Source of the DNA: Saccharothrix deserti
GTDB taxonomy: Bacteria > Actinomycetota > Actinomycetes > Mycobacteriales > Pseudonocardiaceae
Assembly: GCF_009769385.1 (NCBI RefSeq)
Contig: NZ_VKAB01000022.1
Span: 62,001 to 126,000, forward strand
DNA: 64,000 nucleotides
Direction: 5' to 3'
Positions within the stretch are counted from its first letter, which is position 1; each line of letters begins with the position of its first letter. This document shows, one piece after another, positions 18,578-27,616 of the stretch. The position numbers and the translations under genes are program-made. The notes beneath the pieces were generated by a model that was given only the letters and a program-made list of their open reading frames with translations, was not told the origin of the DNA and did no database searches.

Positions 18578-18754
18578 CTACTCGGGCCGGCCGGGCGTGA
18601 AACTGCGAGCGGCCCTCACCTGGACCTTCCAGGTGCCGTCGGGCGCGAGCAGATCGATCACCAGGTCACCGCGGTAAGTGTGCTTGATGTGCACCTCGAC
18701 CGTGGCGGTGAAGCTGGACGTGCTCGCGCAGTCGGCGATGGAGATCGGGCTTGT
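18578..18754 (-). pseudogene. P-domain (proprotein-convertase-like) remnant of a secreted protease
   Basis: The last ~58 codons before the stop read SPISIADCASTSS, then VEVHIKHTYRGDLVIDLLAP. This is the core of the P/homoB domain found at the C-terminus of secreted subtilases and metalloproteases. No catalytic domain or start lies upstream; the preceding codons are out of phase with any recognisable domain. It is a 3' relic, and the stretch from 18385 to 19074 holds nothing else that I recognise. Confidence 0.55.
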
Positions 18755-19074
18755 CGCGGTGGCCGCGTCGGTCCCCCGGCGGGCCGCTGCCACCCGGCTC
18801 GCGGCCATCGGGTGGCGGCCTTGATGCGGCAGCGGAGTCCTGACAGCGGCCCGTCGTAGCTGTCGGCCTCGACCCGGATGATCGGCTAGCCCACCAGGAG
18901 CTGTTGGGGCGCAACGTTTCCGGCCGCAGCTCCCGCAACTCCTCGGACTCAGGATGTACCAGCCTGGACAGAGCGGCGAACCAGAACCGGTCTGCGGGCT
19001 CGTAACGGACCAGGCATGCCGGCTGCCGGCGAAGGACAGCAACTTCCGGGTCACCTTGTACAACAGGGACACGA

Positions 19075-20088
19075 TCACCCGAGCATGCTCTCAAGCCGGT
19101 GACCCCGCTGCTCTGCCAGCGGCGATGACTTTTCGAGCGGCACAGGTGCGGGCTGGACAGTTCGCTCGGCCGCCAGGGAGGCAGTGGTCGCGATGCGCCG
19201 GAACTCGCTTGGGTTGACGCCTCGGACCCGTTTGAACGCTGCGCTGAACCCGAACGGGTTGGAGTACCCCACGGTGCGGGCAATGTCCGCGATGGTTGCG
19301 GCCTCCTGCTCGACCAGCAGGTCTGCCGCGAGCGTCATCCGCCAGCGGGTGAGGTAGGTCAGCGGTGGTTCGCCGACCAGGTCGGCGAACCGCTTGGCCA
19401 GCGTCGAACGCGACACCCCGGTGCGGTCCGCCAGCACCGCGACCGTCCATGGTGCCGCCGGTTCGGCGTGCAGCAGGCGCAGCGCGTCGCCGACCACCGG
19501 GTCCCGCTGGGCGGCCCACCAGGCCGGGGGCTCGCCGCCGGGTCGGTCGAACCACTCGCGCAGCGTGCAGACCAGCATCCAGTCCAGCAGCCGGTCGAGT
19601 ACTACCTGCTGACCCGGCGTGTCGACGGCGACCTCGGCGGCGAGGTGGTCCAGCACGGCGTCAGCCGTGCCCCCGGCGTCCACGCGCAGCACGACGGGCA
19701 GCGCGTCCAGCAGTCGGCGGCTGATCTCGCCGCGCACCGGATAGGCACCGACGATCAGGGTCGTCGCACCGCGGCCGCCCCCGCCGCGGTCGTTCCAGCC
19801 GCGCCGGTGCCGTGTCCCGCCCTGCTCGGGCGTCGCGCAGTGCTCGCCGCACGCGATCGGTTCGGCCCGGGTGTCGACCTCGTCGACGAAGGTGAACGTC
19901 GCAGGGCCGCGCACGACGATCGTCTCGCGGGCGCGAAGCGGCTCGGGCGGATGGTGTTCCGGCACGATCCAGCCCGCCCCGGTGAGGACGGTGCACAGGG
20001 TCAGCGGCGCGCGGGCCTTACCCCCGGATGTTGGATCACGCAGCCCTTGGTCGAACATCCTTCCGCCGCAAGAGGGATGATCAACCAA
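19075..20088 (-). CDS. AraC-family regulator with cupin-type sensor domain, probably 5'-truncated
   Basis: A reading frame of about 338 codons. The C-terminal half is a clear AraC HTH pair (WTVAVLADRTGVSRSTLAKR, then IADIARTVGYSNPFGFSAAF). The N-terminal half is an AraC-binding-type cupin (PLTLCTVLTGAGWIV...ETIVVRGPATFTF). Homologues normally have about 30-40 residues before the PLTLC strand. Here that part is replaced by sequence lying inside a large inverted repeat (20031-20107), and only TTG (20088) or an ATG without spaced SD (20058) is available. The gene may therefore be inactivated. The last residues (PVPLEKSS) lie in a 25-bp repeat found again at 30845-30869. Confidence 0.65.
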   Translation of the reverse strand: MVDHPSCGGRMFDQGLRDPTSGGKARAPLTLCTVLTGAGWIVPEHHPPEPLRARETIVVRGPATFTFVDEVDTRAEPIACGEHCATPEQGGTRHRRGWNDRGGGGRGATTLIVGAYPVRGEISRRLLDALPVVLRVDAGGTADAVLDHLAAEVAVDTPGQQVVLDRLLDWMLVCTLREWFDRPGGEPPAWWAAQRDPVVGDALRLLHAEPAAPWTVAVLADRTGVSRSTLAKRFADLVGEPPLTYLTRWRMTLAADLLVEQEAATIADIARTVGYSNPFGFSAAFKRVRGVNPSEFRRIATTASLAAERTVQPAPVPLEKSSPLAEQRGHRLESMLG

Positions 20089-20107
20089 GGGCTGCTGCCG
20101 TGATCAA
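20031..20107. repeat. Large imperfect inverted repeat at the 5' end of the AraC gene
   Basis: Arms of about 30 bp (20031-20060 and 20075-20107) share CAGCCCTTGGT and CATCC blocks in inverted orientation around a 14-nt centre. It could be a terminator-like hairpin, a small MITE-like element or the end of a lost insertion. It replaces the start of the AraC gene. Confidence 0.6.
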
Positions 20108-20233
20108 CCGGGTACCCATCGCCGACCGGGACATGAAGACAAGCTCAGTGGGCTGGTTTCCGATGAATGCCCAGCCCGCCCATCGCGGGTTTGTCAGGGG
20201 CCGGGCAGCGGTGGCACAGCGCCTTGGGCCGGT

Positions 20234-22924
20234 TCAGTTGCGCAGGCTCCATTGCTGGTTGGCGCCGCCGCTGCAGGACCAGAGGATGATCTTGGTTCCG
20301 TTCGTGGTGCCCGCGCCGTAGGCGTCCAGGCACAGCCCGGACTGCACCCCTGTGATGGTGCCGTTGGCGTTGACGTTCCACTGCTGGTTGGTCTGCCCGT
20401 TGCAGTCCCAGATCACCACTGTGGTGCCGTTGCTGGTGCCCTGGTTGTTGGCGTCCAGGCACTTGGTCCCGGACACCTGCAGCTGCTTGCCCGAGGTGTA
20501 GGTGAAGCGCTGGTTGGTGCCGCCGTGGCAGTCCCACAGTTGGGCCTGGGTGCCGTTGGTCGCGGTCGCGCCGGGGATGTCGACGCACCGGCCGGACTGA
20601 CCTCCGACGATCGTGGCGCCCTGCTGACCGCCGCCCTGCCGCCGAGCGATCGATTTCGACTCGGGCGACCGGTTCCCCTGTGCGTCCACGACGTAGAGCC
20701 GGTAGTCACCGGATGAGGTCGGCACGTCGATGGTCGCCGCGGTGCCGCTTGCCCTGGTCATCGTCGGGCCGACGGCGAAGTTGGTCGTACCCGGGGGAGC
20801 CAACCAGACCGCCTTGGTCGCATCGCCGGTGCTTCGGACAGGAATTGACGAAGTCCCGGTACCGACGAACGTACTGGCCGGCAGGACGTAATCCGGCATG
20901 GAAAGATTACTCTGCGGGATGATGTCCCGGTATGAATCCTCCAGTCCGGAACTCACGGCGGTGCCATAGGCCGCCGCCGGCCAAACATAATCGGGATAGG
21001 TGAGAATATCCTGGATGGTGCTGTTCGGCAAATTCTTCTGGGAGACCTTGTTGACCGGTCCGTATGTTTGCGTGATGCTCAGGTCATGCTTGCGCCCGAA
21101 GTCGTCGGAGTTGATGAGCCACGTGATGTTCGGGTCCACGCTCAGGATGTTGTCGCGGAAGCTGATGTACGCGGAACCTTCGTCCGGGTGAAGCCCGTAC
21201 TTGTGGCCGGCGGGGACGCCTTGCAGGTAGTTGTTGTGGATTGTGGTTCCCGGCTGGCTGCCCAGCGTGTAGATGGGGGCCGTATCGCTGAGGCGCTGCA
21301 CCGTGTCGATGATGTGGTTGTAGCTGATGTTGTTGTTCTTCGCCGTGGTGGTCGGCCGGTTGGGAGCGATCGAGCCTGACGATCCGTCGAAGTTCCACCA
21401 CCCCCAGCCGAGCGTGATGCCCGACCACGGACTCTTCTCGATCCGGTTGCGCTGCACCGTGAGGGCGTCGGCGAAGTATGCCGAGACGGGGCTGTGCCCG
21501 TTGAACAACACGGCGCTGTCGTAGATGTAGTTGTTCTTGATCTCGATATTCTTGGGCAGCCCCTCGACCTGGGCGGAATACTTCTCGTTATTGGTCGCCG
21601 TGTGGTCTCCGATGTAGACGTGCTGGGGATGACCCACGGTGACAGCGGAGCCGGCGATGTCGTTGGTGTAGTTTCCGGTCAACTGCGTGTTCTGCACGTC
21701 GTTGACCATGTTGATCCCGTCGGCACCGGTGTGCTGGACTCGATTGCGCTGCAGGATTATCCCGTCGGCGTTCTGGATGTGAATGATGCCGGGCGTAACG
21801 TCGACATTGCGATAGTAGTAGACGTGGAAATTACCCTTCACGTACACGGTGTTGCCGAGGTTGCCCTGCTGCGCCTGCTTGAGCGCGGAGCCGGCCACGT
21901 TGAACAGGTTCCAGTCGGAGTGTTGGGCCGTGAGCCCGGAGAACGTAATGTTCCGCACGTGGCTGCTCGTGGACGTGCCGGCGACCCGCAGCAGGGTCGA
22001 CACGTTGTTCGGCGCGAAAACCGTGGCGGTCGTCATGTTTTCCGAGTTGGCCTTGTAGTAGTACAAGGTCCGGCTGGTCTTGTCGAAGTAGAACTCGCCC
22101 GGCGCGTCCAGGAACTCGTAGGCGTTCATGACCTTGTGGCTGCCGCCGACTTGGGCGTTGCCGTTGTACGCACCTTGGGCGATGGCCGCGCCTGGCTGCT
22201 GGAACAGCGCTACACGGCCCGCGCCGTCAGAACTCGTGGTGACCTGACGGACTCCCACGATGGCTGTGGTCCAGGTCGTCCCCGTCTCGATTTCAATGTC
22301 GTCTTGATTGCGGGCGATCGCGGGCAGATCGGCCGTGTTGTACTTGGCCCCGTCACACTGCGAGCCCGATTCCCACGCCCACGGGGCCTGCCCCGCGTTG
22401 ATGTTGTACGTGCCGTAGCACCCTTGCGAGTTTATCGTCTTGGATGCCATGAACGCCCGCTTGTCATTGACGTAGAGCGCCCGCAGCTTGTTGTCGCGAT
22501 TGAGCGGGGCCTTCCAGATGTTGCCGCTGTGCTGCGTCCAGCCGGTTACCTGGACACCACCGTCCAACACCGGTTTCTCGTTCTGGTATGCGGCGTATAC
22601 GACCCGGTGACCGTTCGTGCCCGAGTCGCTCGGCGTGAATTCTATGGTGTTGCTTACCGGATAGTTCCCTCCGCGAAGGTATACGTAGATGTCGCCGGAC
22701 ATGTTTGCGTTCGTCGTGCGAACCACGTCCCGCGCGCGCTGCAGGGTCTTGAACGGAGCCGTAATCGTCCCGGCATTGGCGTCGTTGCCGTCGGGAGCCA
22801 CGTAGTACGTTGCCTGGGTGGCGGCCGAGGCCTGGACGGGGTCTGCGACGGCCGGCAGCAGCGCAGTGGACACGAACACCGCAAGGGCCACTAACGATCT
22901 TGCGGCGGTAATGGCTGATTTCAC
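20234..22924 (-). CDS. Secreted right-handed beta-helix protein with C-terminal CBM13 (ricin B-type lectin)
   Basis: An 896-aa secreted protein. It has a Sec signal peptide (residues 1-35, ending ADPVQASAA), then YYVAPDGNDANAGT and a long parallel beta-helix (about 40-740) rich in N-N-x-I turns, resembling GH141-like and other polysaccharide-active beta-helix enzymes. A ricin-type beta-trefoil CBM13 follows (about 755-896), with NQRF, NQQW and NQQW motifs of the three lobes. It probably acts on a plant polysaccharide outside the cell; the exact activity is not determined. The GTG start at 22924 follows AAAGGAAAAGAAG. Confidence 0.82.
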   Translation of the reverse strand: MKSAITAARSLVALAVFVSTALLPAVADPVQASAATQATYYVAPDGNDANAGTITAPFKTLQRARDVVRTTNANMSGDIYVYLRGGNYPVSNTIEFTPSDSGTNGHRVVYAAYQNEKPVLDGGVQVTGWTQHSGNIWKAPLNRDNKLRALYVNDKRAFMASKTINSQGCYGTYNINAGQAPWAWESGSQCDGAKYNTADLPAIARNQDDIEIETGTTWTTAIVGVRQVTTSSDGAGRVALFQQPGAAIAQGAYNGNAQVGGSHKVMNAYEFLDAPGEFYFDKTSRTLYYYKANSENMTTATVFAPNNVSTLLRVAGTSTSSHVRNITFSGLTAQHSDWNLFNVAGSALKQAQQGNLGNTVYVKGNFHVYYYRNVDVTPGIIHIQNADGIILQRNRVQHTGADGINMVNDVQNTQLTGNYTNDIAGSAVTVGHPQHVYIGDHTATNNEKYSAQVEGLPKNIEIKNNYIYDSAVLFNGHSPVSAYFADALTVQRNRIEKSPWSGITLGWGWWNFDGSSGSIAPNRPTTTAKNNNISYNHIIDTVQRLSDTAPIYTLGSQPGTTIHNNYLQGVPAGHKYGLHPDEGSAYISFRDNILSVDPNITWLINSDDFGRKHDLSITQTYGPVNKVSQKNLPNSTIQDILTYPDYVWPAAAYGTAVSSGLEDSYRDIIPQSNLSMPDYVLPASTFVGTGTSSIPVRSTGDATKAVWLAPPGTTNFAVGPTMTRASGTAATIDVPTSSGDYRLYVVDAQGNRSPESKSIARRQGGGQQGATIVGGQSGRCVDIPGATATNGTQAQLWDCHGGTNQRFTYTSGKQLQVSGTKCLDANNQGTSNGTTVVIWDCNGQTNQQWNVNANGTITGVQSGLCLDAYGAGTTNGTKIILWSCSGGANQQWSLRN

Positions 22925-24426
22925 CTTCTTTTCCTTTCACTTGGTTCCGGACAGGCATGTTGGCCGCGCACGCTGTTGTGGCGTGCTTTGTGCGTCGACG
23001 GGGCAGGCCGGGACGGAACAGGGGGTTGGCGTTGACTGGTGTCACCCACCCGAGGAGCGCCAGGCGGGCGTCGTGTCAGTAGTTTGATGCATTCCTCACC
23101 TTCGTCGCTGGTGCTGCCCCGGGCGCAAGCTGCCGCCTGTGGTTTCCGGGGTGCTAAAACGGCGGCGGGCAAACTGGTCACGCGGGCCGCACACGTATAC
23201 GCCTGGTGGCCGCCCACTGTCACCGGCAGCTCGTTGTGGTTATCGGGTCTGGTCGCTACAGGACGCGTACAGCGCGCGAGTAGTGCTGTGCGCTATCACG
23301 CAAGGCGCTTTGCCAGTGGCGTCGATGTCGCGCCGACTGTTCGGTCGCCGGCGCTGTCCAGACCGGTGCCGGTGCCGGTGCCGGTGCCGGTGCCGGTGCC
23401 GGTGCCGGTGCCGCGACGCTGGCGCCTTCCTTCGGGCCGCTGTTCAGCTGGGGGTTGCGGCCTTTGCAGACCCGGTCGACCGGAGAGTGCGGCGGCGACT
23501 TCGTCGAGCAGCAGCCGAGACCGACGGTGCGGAACCAGATGGTGGCGGACACGCTGTCGTCGGTCCGCCAGTACGGGGTCCGGATGCTGGTGGGCCACCG
23601 CGTTCGTAGTCGTGGACCTCGCCGTGGTCGGTCGGAGTCCGCGTCGGTGAAGGCCGCGACCCCGCCCCTGGGCGATGATCCCGTCCAGAGTGGGCTGCAC
23701 CGGGTCGAGGCGGGAGTCGTCGCCAGTGGTGGCGGCTGGGCACCGCATCCCGGGCCGCATCTCCTCGCCCAGCCTCGGGTCACGGTCGAACTGGCACGTC
23801 AGGGTGCTGCCCCTGGTCCAGCGGAGCGGCTGCCACGCGAGTCGAATCCACCCACACCGCCGGCGTGCCGCCGGTCCGCAGCGCCGGGGTGACACCGTTC
23901 TGGGGGTTCGCGGCACCGCCACCATCCGTGACGCTCGCCAGAGCGAACGCACCGGCGACAGGCGCCACGCGCACTTCGCGATCCCGGCGCAGCGCCCTCC
24001 TGCCGATCACGTGGATCCAGCCCCTCATGAGCACTCCACTTCGCTGTGGCACCTGCGTGGCACCTGCCAGTCGAGCCGGGCAGGCGAACCTCTGAAGGAT
24101 GTGTACTACCTATCTCGACCTGGTCGACCCGTACGCATGTCGAGCGACGTGACGTGCGGGCATCGCTGTTTGCCTTGGTACAGACGGGATGTGGACGACC
24201 GACCCCGGTAGTCTATGAGAGCAGCAGGGTCACTCGGCGTCAAGGATAAGCAGGCTTATTCTCATGATCGACAGCGACCTCCTATTGGGCCGAAAGTGTT
24301 TCGTTGCCCACATGACTTTGTTGCCCAATTGAGGATGCGCTGGTCACGGGTGGTTTCGCGTCGTGATCATCGGATGACTGGTGATCCACTCCGGCTGGCG
24401 TCCGCCCTGGTCGCGGGAGGGATCAG
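22925..24426. other. 1.5-kb stretch without an intact gene; degenerate coding remnants
   Basis: No intact gene was recognised. Between about 23300 and 24000 the minus strand shows patchy coding character split across frames (for example NPQNGVTPALRTGGTPAVWV, then LTCQFDRDPRLGEEM, then GVAAFTDADSD), ending in an (Ala-Pro)/(Gly-Thr) run made by the hexanucleotide repeat at 23365-23412. This may be a decayed secreted enzyme with a linker, but the family was not identified. Confidence 0.4.
23365..23412. repeat. (GGTGCC)8 hexanucleotide tandem repeat
   Basis: Eight perfect copies of GGTGCC run head to tail. On the minus strand they would encode a Gly-Thr or Ala-Pro linker within the decayed frame. 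Such arrays slip during replication and may vary between strains. Confidence 0.9.
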
Positions 24427-24892
24427 GTGATGTCGGTCCAGCCGCGTGGGTGGTCGGAGGTGCTCGAGCGGACCGCGGTGGTGGCCAGGGCGGCGTTCCC
24501 GAAAGGGACGTTGGCGATGTGGGTCCGGGACGAGTTACCGGACTTGTTCGCCGACGGGCGGTTCGCGGCGGCGTTCGGCGTGCGGGGCAGGCCCGGGATC
24601 TCGCCGAGGCAGTTGGCGCTGGTCATCGTTGACGCGGGTTACACCTCCGCCGGCCTGATGGTCGGCGCACGACGTGAGCACGGAATCGCCTTGCACGGGC
24701 CGTTGCGCGTCGACAACTCCGCACAGACCTGGATCGGCGAAGGCTACGGTCGCGCCGCGTTCAGCATCGACCGGGACCGGCGCCAGGTCACCTGCCCGCA
24801 AGGGGTGCGGAGCACGTTCTGGGTCGGAATGCTCGGAACGCGGACGGAACTCGGTCGTGGTCCGATTCCCTTTGGCCGACTGTCACATGCCC
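24427..24892 (+). pseudogene. IS1182-type transposase, internally deleted and frameshifted
   Basis: Starting GTG-ATG after GGGAGG, the frame reads the usual IS1182 N-terminus (RVRDEL-like region, LFADGRFAAAFGVRGRPGIS). At QLALVIV it jumps to the later part (DAGYTSAGLMVGARREHG, LHGPLRVDNSAQ, DRRQVTCPQG), so roughly 200 residues are missing. It then continues in another frame as VVVRFPLADC. The open frame runs on into a LuxR fragment. Confidence 0.75.
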
Positions 24893-24924
24893 AGTCCGTC
24901 CACAATGCACACATTCGACCAGGT

Positions 24925-25247
24925 CCGGCCGCCAGGAGCCGCCTGCTGTACGGGGAGTGGCTGCGCCGCTCCCGCCGCAGAACCGACGCCCGCACCCAGT
25001 TGCGCGCCGCCCTGGAGGCGTTCGAACAGGCCGGCATGGCGTGGACCGGCCACGCGCGAGCCGAACTCCGTGCCGCCGGTGAGTCCATCGCACCCACCGA
25101 CGACGACCCGTTCGCCACCCTCACCCCGCAGGAGTCGCAGATCGTGCGGCTGGCCACCACCGGCACGACGAAAAGGAGATCGCCGCCCAACTGTTCCTCA
25201 GCCCCAAAACCGTGAGCCACCACCTCTACCGGGCGTTCCCGAAACTC
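24925..25247 (+). pseudogene. C-terminal remnant of a LuxR-family regulator, fused to the broken transposase
   Basis: The sequence RSRLLYGEWLRRSRRRTDA...LRAALEAFEQAGM is the last TPR-like helix of large LuxR/ATPase regulators. It is followed by the HTH: LTPQESQIVRLATTG, then KEIAAQLFLSPKTVSHHLY after a one-base deletion near 25170 that breaks the frame. The upstream ATPase portion is gone, replaced by the IS1182 relic. Confidence 0.75.
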
Positions 25248-25292
25248 GGTGTGGTCGGAACCGGACCGAACTGGCCCGGTTCCGACCACACC
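25248..25292. terminator. Perfect 17-bp hairpin between convergent units
   Basis: GGTGTGGTCGGAACCGG (25248-25264) is repeated inverted at 25276-25292 around an 11-nt loop. It lies just past the LuxR remnant HTH and 9 bp beyond the stop of the convergent esterase gene. It probably works as a terminator for that gene. Confidence 0.65.
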
Positions 25293-25300
25293 ACCCCTGA

Positions 25301-26779
25301 TCACCAGGCAAGCGGCCCCGCGGGGGGGTGGGTGTTTGGCGCTCCGGGGAGGTTCCGGTGGTCGCGGAGGGAGAAGTGCCAGTCGCAGCCGAGCCGGTCG
25401 AAGCTCGGGTCTTCGTAGTACCAGTAGCGGACCCGGCTGTCGCCCTGGCTGTTGCGGTCCTTGACGACCTGTTCGGCGGCCTGCGCGAACGCCGGGGTGC
25501 TGGACCAGTTGAGGGCGCCGACCACGATGACCGTGTTGGAGCCGTAACGGGTGCGGAGCTTGTCGAGGAAGCCCTGGTACGCGGTCTTGTAAGCGGCGAG
25601 CAGGCTCTCCGGGGTCCACCGCTCCCCCGCGTTGATGGCGGTCGAGAAGTCGTTGGTGCCCAAGGCGACCACGACCAGCTGCGGTCGCCACGTGCCGGGG
25701 TTCTGCCACACGTCGCCGGCGATGTGCTGCAAGCCCCGGTCGTAGAACGTGCGGTAGTCGAGCTCCGGGCTGCCACCGTTGTAGTTGCGGACCATGCCGA
25801 GCCCGGACTGGCCGTTGATCTGGTAGTCGGCGTTGAGCGAACGCGCGGTGAGGGCGCCGAAGTTCAGGTTGGCGTTGGTGTTCCGGGCGACCCCGCCGTT
25901 GCTCGAACAGTCTTGCGTGGTCGACATGTTGCCGTAGCCGACGGTGTTGGAGTCGCCGATGAACTCGATCTGCCGGGTGCGCGCGGTGGGCTTGGCGAGG
26001 ATCTCGCCGCCCGTCGCGGCGACGAACCCACCGAACTCGCCCGCGCCCCACGTGCTTTCGGTGCGCTTGACCAGCCGGACGCTGTGCTCGGCGTTGGTCA
26101 GGTTGTTGACCCAGTGGGTGGTCTGGCCCGGGGTCACCAGGCTGGCGACGGTCGTTCCGTCGACCTGGATGTCGTAGTCGTTGTTGGCGTCGTTGAGCAC
26201 GACCCCGACCCCGGTGCCGCGGAAACGCCCTTCGAAGTAGACGCCGGGCCAGGTGTACTGCGCGGCGTTCGCGGTGGCCTTGACCCGGCCCGCCGTGTGC
26301 GCTCGGGCGAGCACGTCCGGCGGCGGTGTGGAAGTGGTCGTCGTGGTGGTCGTGGGGCCGACCGAACCGGTGCACACCGTGCCGTTGACCGCGAAGGTGG
26401 TCGGCACGGGGTTCGACGCGTTGTTCCACGTGCTGTTGAAGCCGAACCCGGCGCTCGCGCCGGTGCCCAGGGCGCCGTTCCAGCTCACGTTGTCGGCCGT
26501 GACCTGCGCGCCGGACTGGGTCGCCTTGGCGTTCCAGTGCTGACCGATCGTCTGGCCCGCGGCGAACGACCAGGTCAACCGCCAGCTCGTGATCGGGTCG
26601 CCGAGGTTGGTGACGCTCACGTCCGCGCCGAACCCGCCCCACCACTGATTGGTCACCTTGTACGTGACCCGACACCCGGCAGCCGCCTGGGCGGGGACCG
26701 TGGTCGTGATGGCCGCGGCCGTCACCAGCGCGGTGACCGCGACGACGACCGCAGGCCGGACTTTGCCGATGGAGAGCAT
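25301..26779 (-). CDS. Secreted CBM2 - CE2 acetyl esterase (SGNH hydrolase)
   Basis: A 492-aa secreted esterase. It has a Sec signal peptide (residues 1-33, ...VPAQAAAG) and a family 2 cellulose-binding module (about 34-135, with CRVTYKVTNQWWGGFGADV and conserved Trp residues). A Thr/Pro linker (TTTTTTTSTPPP) follows, then a CE2 jelly-roll (about 160-270) and an SGNH catalytic domain with block I FIGDSNTVGYG, the GTND block and a DWH block that supplies the His. CE2 enzymes remove acetyl groups from xylan or mannan. The end is odd: after DWHFSLRDHRN the last ~17 residues (PGAPNTHPPAGP...) do not resemble the final helix of the family, so the extreme C-terminus seems replaced. Confidence 0.85.
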   Translation of the reverse strand: MLSIGKVRPAVVVAVTALVTAAAITTTVPAQAAAGCRVTYKVTNQWWGGFGADVSVTNLGDPITSWRLTWSFAAGQTIGQHWNAKATQSGAQVTADNVSWNGALGTGASAGFGFNSTWNNASNPVPTTFAVNGTVCTGSVGPTTTTTTTSTPPPDVLARAHTAGRVKATANAAQYTWPGVYFEGRFRGTGVGVVLNDANNDYDIQVDGTTVASLVTPGQTTHWVNNLTNAEHSVRLVKRTESTWGAGEFGGFVAATGGEILAKPTARTRQIEFIGDSNTVGYGNMSTTQDCSSNGGVARNTNANLNFGALTARSLNADYQINGQSGLGMVRNYNGGSPELDYRTFYDRGLQHIAGDVWQNPGTWRPQLVVVALGTNDFSTAINAGERWTPESLLAAYKTAYQGFLDKLRTRYGSNTVIVVGALNWSSTPAFAQAAEQVVKDRNSQGDSRVRYWYYEDPSFDRLGCDWHFSLRDHRNLPGAPNTHPPAGPLAW

Positions 26780-26970
26780 GAATACCGCCGCATCTGTGTT
26801 GATTGACGACAGAACCTTTACCGGATACCGAAAGGCCGCGAGTCTCGGACCGCTCCCGGACGACTTTAACGAAAAGGTTGCACCAGGTGAAGACCCGCTT
26901 GGGCCGCCGTATCAATTCGAGCGTTCGGCAACCGCCAAAGCGTCGAACAACTGTCGAATACCCGACCGAA
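26780..26970. other. Upstream region of the CBM2-CE2 gene
   Basis: A non-coding stretch between the esterase start and the CBM13 relic. No strong promoter or operator palindrome was recognised. Confidence 0.5.
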
Positions 26971-27190
26971 CTACACGTTCTTGCGTTGCCACTGCTGGTT
27001 GGTGCCACCGGTACAGGTCCACTGCACGAGCTGCGCCGTCCGCGGTCGCGGCGTTGAGCACGTCGAGGCACTTGCCGCTGCCGACGTTGACGATCTGGTG
27101 GTGGCCGTTGCCCGCGTCGCGGAACCGCCAACGCCGGTTGGCCTGACCGTTCGCGCCCCACTGGACCACGTCCGCCCGTAGTCCACTCCC
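26971..27190 (-). pseudogene. CBM13 (ricin B-type) C-terminal fragment with frameshift
   Basis: The minus strand reads VVQWGANGQANRRWRF, then GSGKCLDVLNAATADG. After a frame change it reads AQLVQWTCTGGTNQQW and QRKNV with a stop at 26971. This is the last one and a half lobes of a CBM13 beta-trefoil, the module present in the genes at 20234 and 28700. The catalytic part of the parent gene is gone. Confidence 0.7.
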
Positions 27191-27225
27191 CACGACGCGA
27201 GCAGATCGAACAGGGCGTCCTTCGG

Positions 27226-27471
27226 TCGACGACGCCATCGTGGCGTTGATCGAGCGGACGGCCAGGGAGAACAGCACCGGGGTCATCGCAGGATCCAGGA
27301 CGAGCTGCTCAAGCTCGGCCACCGGGTAGCCGCCTCGACCGTCCGCCGCGTGCTCAAGCGCCTACGGACACCACCGGTGCCCAGGCGCGGCAGCGCCACC
27401 TCCTGGCGCCGGTTTCTCCGTGCTCAGGCCGCGAGCATGTCGGCCTGCGACTTCTTCCACGTCGACTGCTC
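27226..27471 (+). pseudogene. Integrase-core (IS481-like) transposase fragment
   Basis: The plus strand reads DDAIVALIERTAREN. After a frame change it reads GHRVAASTVRRVLKRL, then SWRRFLRAQAASMSACDFFH and VD. This is the helix-turn-helix to first-catalytic-Asp junction of rve-type transposases. Both ends are missing. Confidence 0.65.
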
Positions 27472-27616
27472 GGAAAAAGGCACTTACGACGGAGATCCGG
27501 CGGATAACCTCTGCGCATGCCGATCTCTCTTTGGGGGCATCAGCATGGCAGTCCAGTAACCCGACTCCACCGAACGCAGGGCACATCACGGGGTACCGGG
27601 AATCTCGCCGGTTCGT

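Noticed and set aside
22968..22986. GCACGC...GCGTGC inverted repeat upstream of the beta-helix gene as operator
   Set aside because: Only 6-bp arms in GC-rich DNA, easily due to chance.
23365..23412. CRISPR array
   Set aside because: Contiguous hexamers without spacers; a simple tandem repeat. No cas genes are present.
24744..27161. Minus-strand open frame of 805 codons over the CE2 gene
   Set aside because: It is out of phase with the clear CBM2-CE2 protein; composition is typical of a shifted GC-rich frame.
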